A stretch of 25,454 nucleotides of DNA from Desulfobulbaceae bacterium. GTDB lineage: Bacteria > Desulfobacterota > Desulfobulbia > Desulfobulbales > Desulfurivibrionaceae. The notes beneath the pieces are model-generated. The model did no database searches. It had not been told where the DNA came from and saw only the letters and a list, made by a program, of their open reading frames with translations. The stretch is from assembly GCA_003517965.1 (NCBI GenBank), contig DOZO01000045.1:131364-156817 (forward strand), in the 5' to 3' direction. Shown in pieces: positions 23,343 through 25,454 of this stretch (position 1 is the stretch's first letter; each line of letters opens with the position of its first letter). Position numbers and translations under genes: made by a program.

Positions 23343-24110
23343 CTATCCAGTATTAACAAGCAACAGCACCGCAGCCAGCCATCCGCAGGCCTCGCCCAAC
23401 TCACAGGAAGCACCAAGCACATCGCCGGTAACGCCGCCAAGGGCTCTGGTCGCCTTGAAACGGAGCCAAAAAGCAGGCAACAAGGCGGCGCATAAAATAA
23501 TCAACGCCGCCGACCAGTGCCACCAGATGAGCGGCATCAGCAAAAGACTGCCAAATCCCAATTCAGCTATGCCGACCTTGCCGACAAAGGCATGGCCGGT
23601 GCCGCTTACCCGCGGATATTGAACGCCGCAGGCAAGCGTGGACATAGACCAGCGGGCCGTCACTGGCCCGGCCAACAAGGCAAAGAAAAGAAGATCCCCA
23701 CCGTTGGCCAGAAGTGCGGCAAGGCAGGCAACCTTCAAAGCAAGCAGTACAACCAGACCGATCACGCCAAAGGTCCCGATAGCCGAGTCCTTCATGATCG
23801 CCAGTCTCCTCTCCTGATCCCACCCTCCTCCCAGACCATCCAATAAATCAGCCAGACCATCGAGGTGCAACCCCTTGGTCAACCAGGCGGCAAGAGCCAC
23901 CAGCAGCACCGCGCTTACCAACGGAGGGAGACTGCCCAAAAGACATACCCAGGCTCCTCCAGCCAAAAGACCGCCGATCAACCAACCCGCCAGCGGGAAA
24001 AAGGCTGCGCTCCGTCTAAGCCCGCTATCGGGCAGATCCGCAGATAGGCGAACGGGCAGGATAGTAAGAAAAGCGATGGCAATCCGAGCACTCAGCAAGA
24101 TGGTATTCAA
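23343..24110 (-). CDS. cobS: Adenosylcobinamide-GDP ribazoletransferase (cobalamin synthase)
   Basis: CobS, an inner-membrane enzyme, joins adenosylcobinamide-GDP with alpha-ribazole (phosphate), the last assembly step of cobalamin. The 255-residue protein is very hydrophobic with about six or seven membrane segments. It has the acidic motif HLDGLADLLDG (82-92) followed by RRLAIMKDSAIGTFGV, both diagnostic. The start is a TTG at 24110 overlapping the cobT stop (TTGA), with GAGG eight bases upstream. A non-ATG start with stop overlap suggests coupled, lowered translation relative to cobT. Later in the transcript comes the gap with repeat copy C and then fabL. Confidence 0.95.
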   Translation of the reverse strand: MNTILLSARIAIAFLTILPVRLSADLPDSGLRRSAAFFPLAGWLIGGLLAGGAWVCLLGSLPPLVSAVLLVALAAWLTKGLHLDGLADLLDGLGGGWDQERRLAIMKDSAIGTFGVIGLVVLLALKVACLAALLANGGDLLFFALLAGPVTARWSMSTLACGVQYPRVSGTGHAFVGKVGIAELGFGSLLLMPLIWWHWSAALIILCAALLPAFWLRFKATRALGGVTGDVLGASCELGEACGWLAAVLLLVNTG

Positions 24111-25171
24111 TCAGCCTCACTAACCCCGGCCTCGCCAAAGGTAGCCATCTCATTCATGATTTTAAGCCCCGCTTCTACCAGATTCATGGTCAGGGCGGCG
24201 CCGGTTCCTTCTCCCAGACGCAGATCAAGATGCAGCAGGGGACTCACGCCCATCTTCTCAAAAAAAATCCTATGACCCTGTTCCGCCGACAGGTGACTAA
24301 AAAAACAGTAACCCAAGGCATGAGGTGCAAGACGTTGGGCGACCAAGGCCCCGGCGCTCGAAATAAAACCGTCTACCACAACCGGAATTCTTCGTGTAGC
24401 CGCCTCCAGAATACACCCGCAGATGGCAGCAATCTCCAGCCCGCCCACCGCAGCCAGTGCCCCAAGGGGAGAATTCAATCGCTCCTGATTCACCGCCAGG
24501 GCTTGCTCGATCACTGCGATTTTATGTAGCAGCATGGCATCGTCTATGCCCGTGCCCCGGCCTGTCACCTCAACCACCTTGACCGACAGCAAAGCTGCAA
24601 AAAGAGCAGCCGACGAGGTGGTATTACCGATACCCATATCGCCAGTACCCAGGATCTCGGCGCCATCCTCAATGACTTCCCTGGCCATAGCCATGCCAAC
24701 CCCTATAGCGGCAAGCGCTTCATCAATGCTCATGGCCGGGCCCTTAACCATGTTGGCGGTGCCGGGCCGAACCTTACATTGCCGCAAGCCCTCAGCCTCA
24801 ATCGGAACAGCTACTCCTACATCAATCACCCGCACCTCGGCCCCCACATGACGAGCCAGCACATTGACCCCTGCTCCACCGCCCAGAAAATTTAGCACCA
24901 TCTGCTGGGTTACCTCCTGAGGGAAGGCACTAATTCCCTCGGCAACCACTCCGTGATCTCCGGCAAAGGTAAGAATAACCTTTTTTTCTACCTTGGCCGC
25001 AATAGTTCTTCGTATGGCGCAGGTTCTGGCCGCCAACATCTCCAGCTTGCCAAGACTACCCAGAGGCTTAGTAAGGTTATCAAGTTTAGCCTGAGCCTGG
25101 GCCAACACCAAGGCGCTGACAGGCTCGATGGCCGAGCATGCTGCATGCAATTCTTCTTCTGTCCGTATCAT
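24107..25171 (-). CDS. cobT: Nicotinate-nucleotide--dimethylbenzimidazole phosphoribosyltransferase
   Basis: CobT transfers ribose-phosphate from nicotinate mononucleotide to a lower-ligand base such as dimethylbenzimidazole, giving alpha-ribazole phosphate for CobS. The 354 residues show KPLGSLG (35-41), FAGDHGVVAEGISAFP near 80, GGAGVNVLAR, GTGDMGIGNTT in the middle, and LRLGEGTGAAL with the presumed catalytic Glu at about 321. The ATG at 25171 has GGGAG at good spacing and overlaps the larB stop (ATGA); a longer frame to 25228 overlaps larB and looks unrelated. In strict anaerobes CobT homologues often attach other bases; the sequence does not say which. Confidence 0.96.
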   Translation of the reverse strand: MIRTEEELHAACSAIEPVSALVLAQAQAKLDNLTKPLGSLGKLEMLAARTCAIRRTIAAKVEKKVILTFAGDHGVVAEGISAFPQEVTQQMVLNFLGGGAGVNVLARHVGAEVRVIDVGVAVPIEAEGLRQCKVRPGTANMVKGPAMSIDEALAAIGVGMAMAREVIEDGAEILGTGDMGIGNTTSSAALFAALLSVKVVEVTGRGTGIDDAMLLHKIAVIEQALAVNQERLNSPLGALAAVGGLEIAAICGCILEAATRRIPVVVDGFISSAGALVAQRLAPHALGYCFFSHLSAEQGHRIFFEKMGVSPLLHLDLRLGEGTGAALTMNLVEAGLKIMNEMATFGEAGVSEAD

Positions 25172-25454
25172 GCTTCTATTCTCCCGGTACTGCCGATGAT
25201 TTGCCTGCTGATACTTGCCGCCATACAAGCGGCACCAAATCCATTGTCAATATTAACAACCGCAATTCCCGGAGAACAGCTGTTGAGCATACCCAAAAGC
25301 GCGGCAATGCCTCCCAGACCTGTGCCATAGCCAACACTGGTCGGCACCGCGATAATCGGTTTATCCACCAGGCCTCCGACCACACTGGGAAGAGCTCCCT
25401 CCATCCCGGCAACAACAATCAATATACCCGCCTTGTCAAGAAGATCCCGACGCG
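25168..25454 (-). CDS. larB: LarB, nickel-pincer cofactor carboxylase/hydrolase (partial, 5' end outside window)
   Basis: Only the C-terminal 94 or so residues are inside the window; the frame runs open off the right edge (…RRDLLDKAGI then LIVVAGMEGALPSVVGGLV). LarB is a PurE-like enzyme that carboxylates the pyridinium ring of nicotinic acid adenine dinucleotide to begin the nickel-pincer cofactor used by lactate racemase and relatives. VAGMEGALPSVVGGL, AVPTSVGYGTGLGG, LGMLNSCSPG and VVNIDNGFGA are typical of LarB and distinguish it from ordinary PurE. It overlaps cobT by four bases. larC and larE are not visible and could lie beyond the edge. Confidence 0.9.
   Translation of the reverse strand, partial: RRDLLDKAGILIVVAGMEGALPSVVGGLVDKPIIAVPTSVGYGTGLGGIAALLGMLNSCSPGIAVVNIDNGFGAACMAASISRQIIGSTGRIEA

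Overview
The window reads as a chromosomal housekeeping segment of a Gram-negative bacterium. My best guess is a deltaproteobacterium (Desulfobacterota), perhaps near the Desulfobulbaceae. This is inferred from gene order and protein style: a FabL-type enoyl reductase, an EAL-HDOD protein, a one-domain response regulator, larB-cobT-cobS and FlgO-like outer-membrane proteins. No rRNA or species-level marker is present. I see no complete insertion sequence, phage, plasmid or CRISPR array.

Layout. (1) Positions 20-7745, minus strand: the classical translation/transcription operon in the order rimP, nusA, ylxR, infB, rbfA, nrnA, truB, rpsO. Several genes overlap by 1-17 bases, rpsO has its own promoter, and an intrinsic terminator closes the block. 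(2) 7761-9192, minus strand: tRNA-Gly(CCC) with a near-consensus promoter and a terminator, then tatB-tatC. (3) 9588-10886, plus strand: purA with its own promoter. (4) 10919-13312, minus strand: a tight four-gene cassette of exported proteins. It holds a small lipoprotein, two paralogous FlgO-domain proteins and a CsgG/LpoB-like lipoprotein. (5) 13313-13955: a 643-base gap with several hairpins and the rpoZ promoter. (6) 13869-20579, plus strand: rpoZ, dnaJ, moaC, dksA, a GalT-family gene, a receiver-only response regulator, a FolE2-like gene and glyS. (7) 20569-25454, minus strand: larB (cut by the window edge), cobT, cobS, fabL, maf and an EAL-HDOD gene, converging on glyS with an 11-base overlap.

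How the genes work together. Block 1 makes ribosome-maturation, initiation, elongation and RNA-turnover factors as one transcription unit. Block 6 places the RNA polymerase omega subunit and DksA in one run; these are the two partners that form the ppGpp sites on the polymerase in E. coli. Block 7 begins with enzymes that draw on nicotinate nucleotides (LarB for the nickel-pincer cofactor, CobT for the cobalamin lower ligand) and with CobS, then moves to fatty-acid synthesis and nucleotide house-cleaning.

Less ordinary items: a three-copy dispersed intergenic hairpin repeat (around 1324-1389, 5792-5880 and 23226-23309); the FlgO/CsgG-like lipoprotein cassette, one member of which ends in a very basic repetitive tail; a FolE2-like protein without the recognisable Cys and C-terminal His motifs of characterised GTP cyclohydrolase IB; and a cluster of hairpins ahead of rpoZ that no gene explains.
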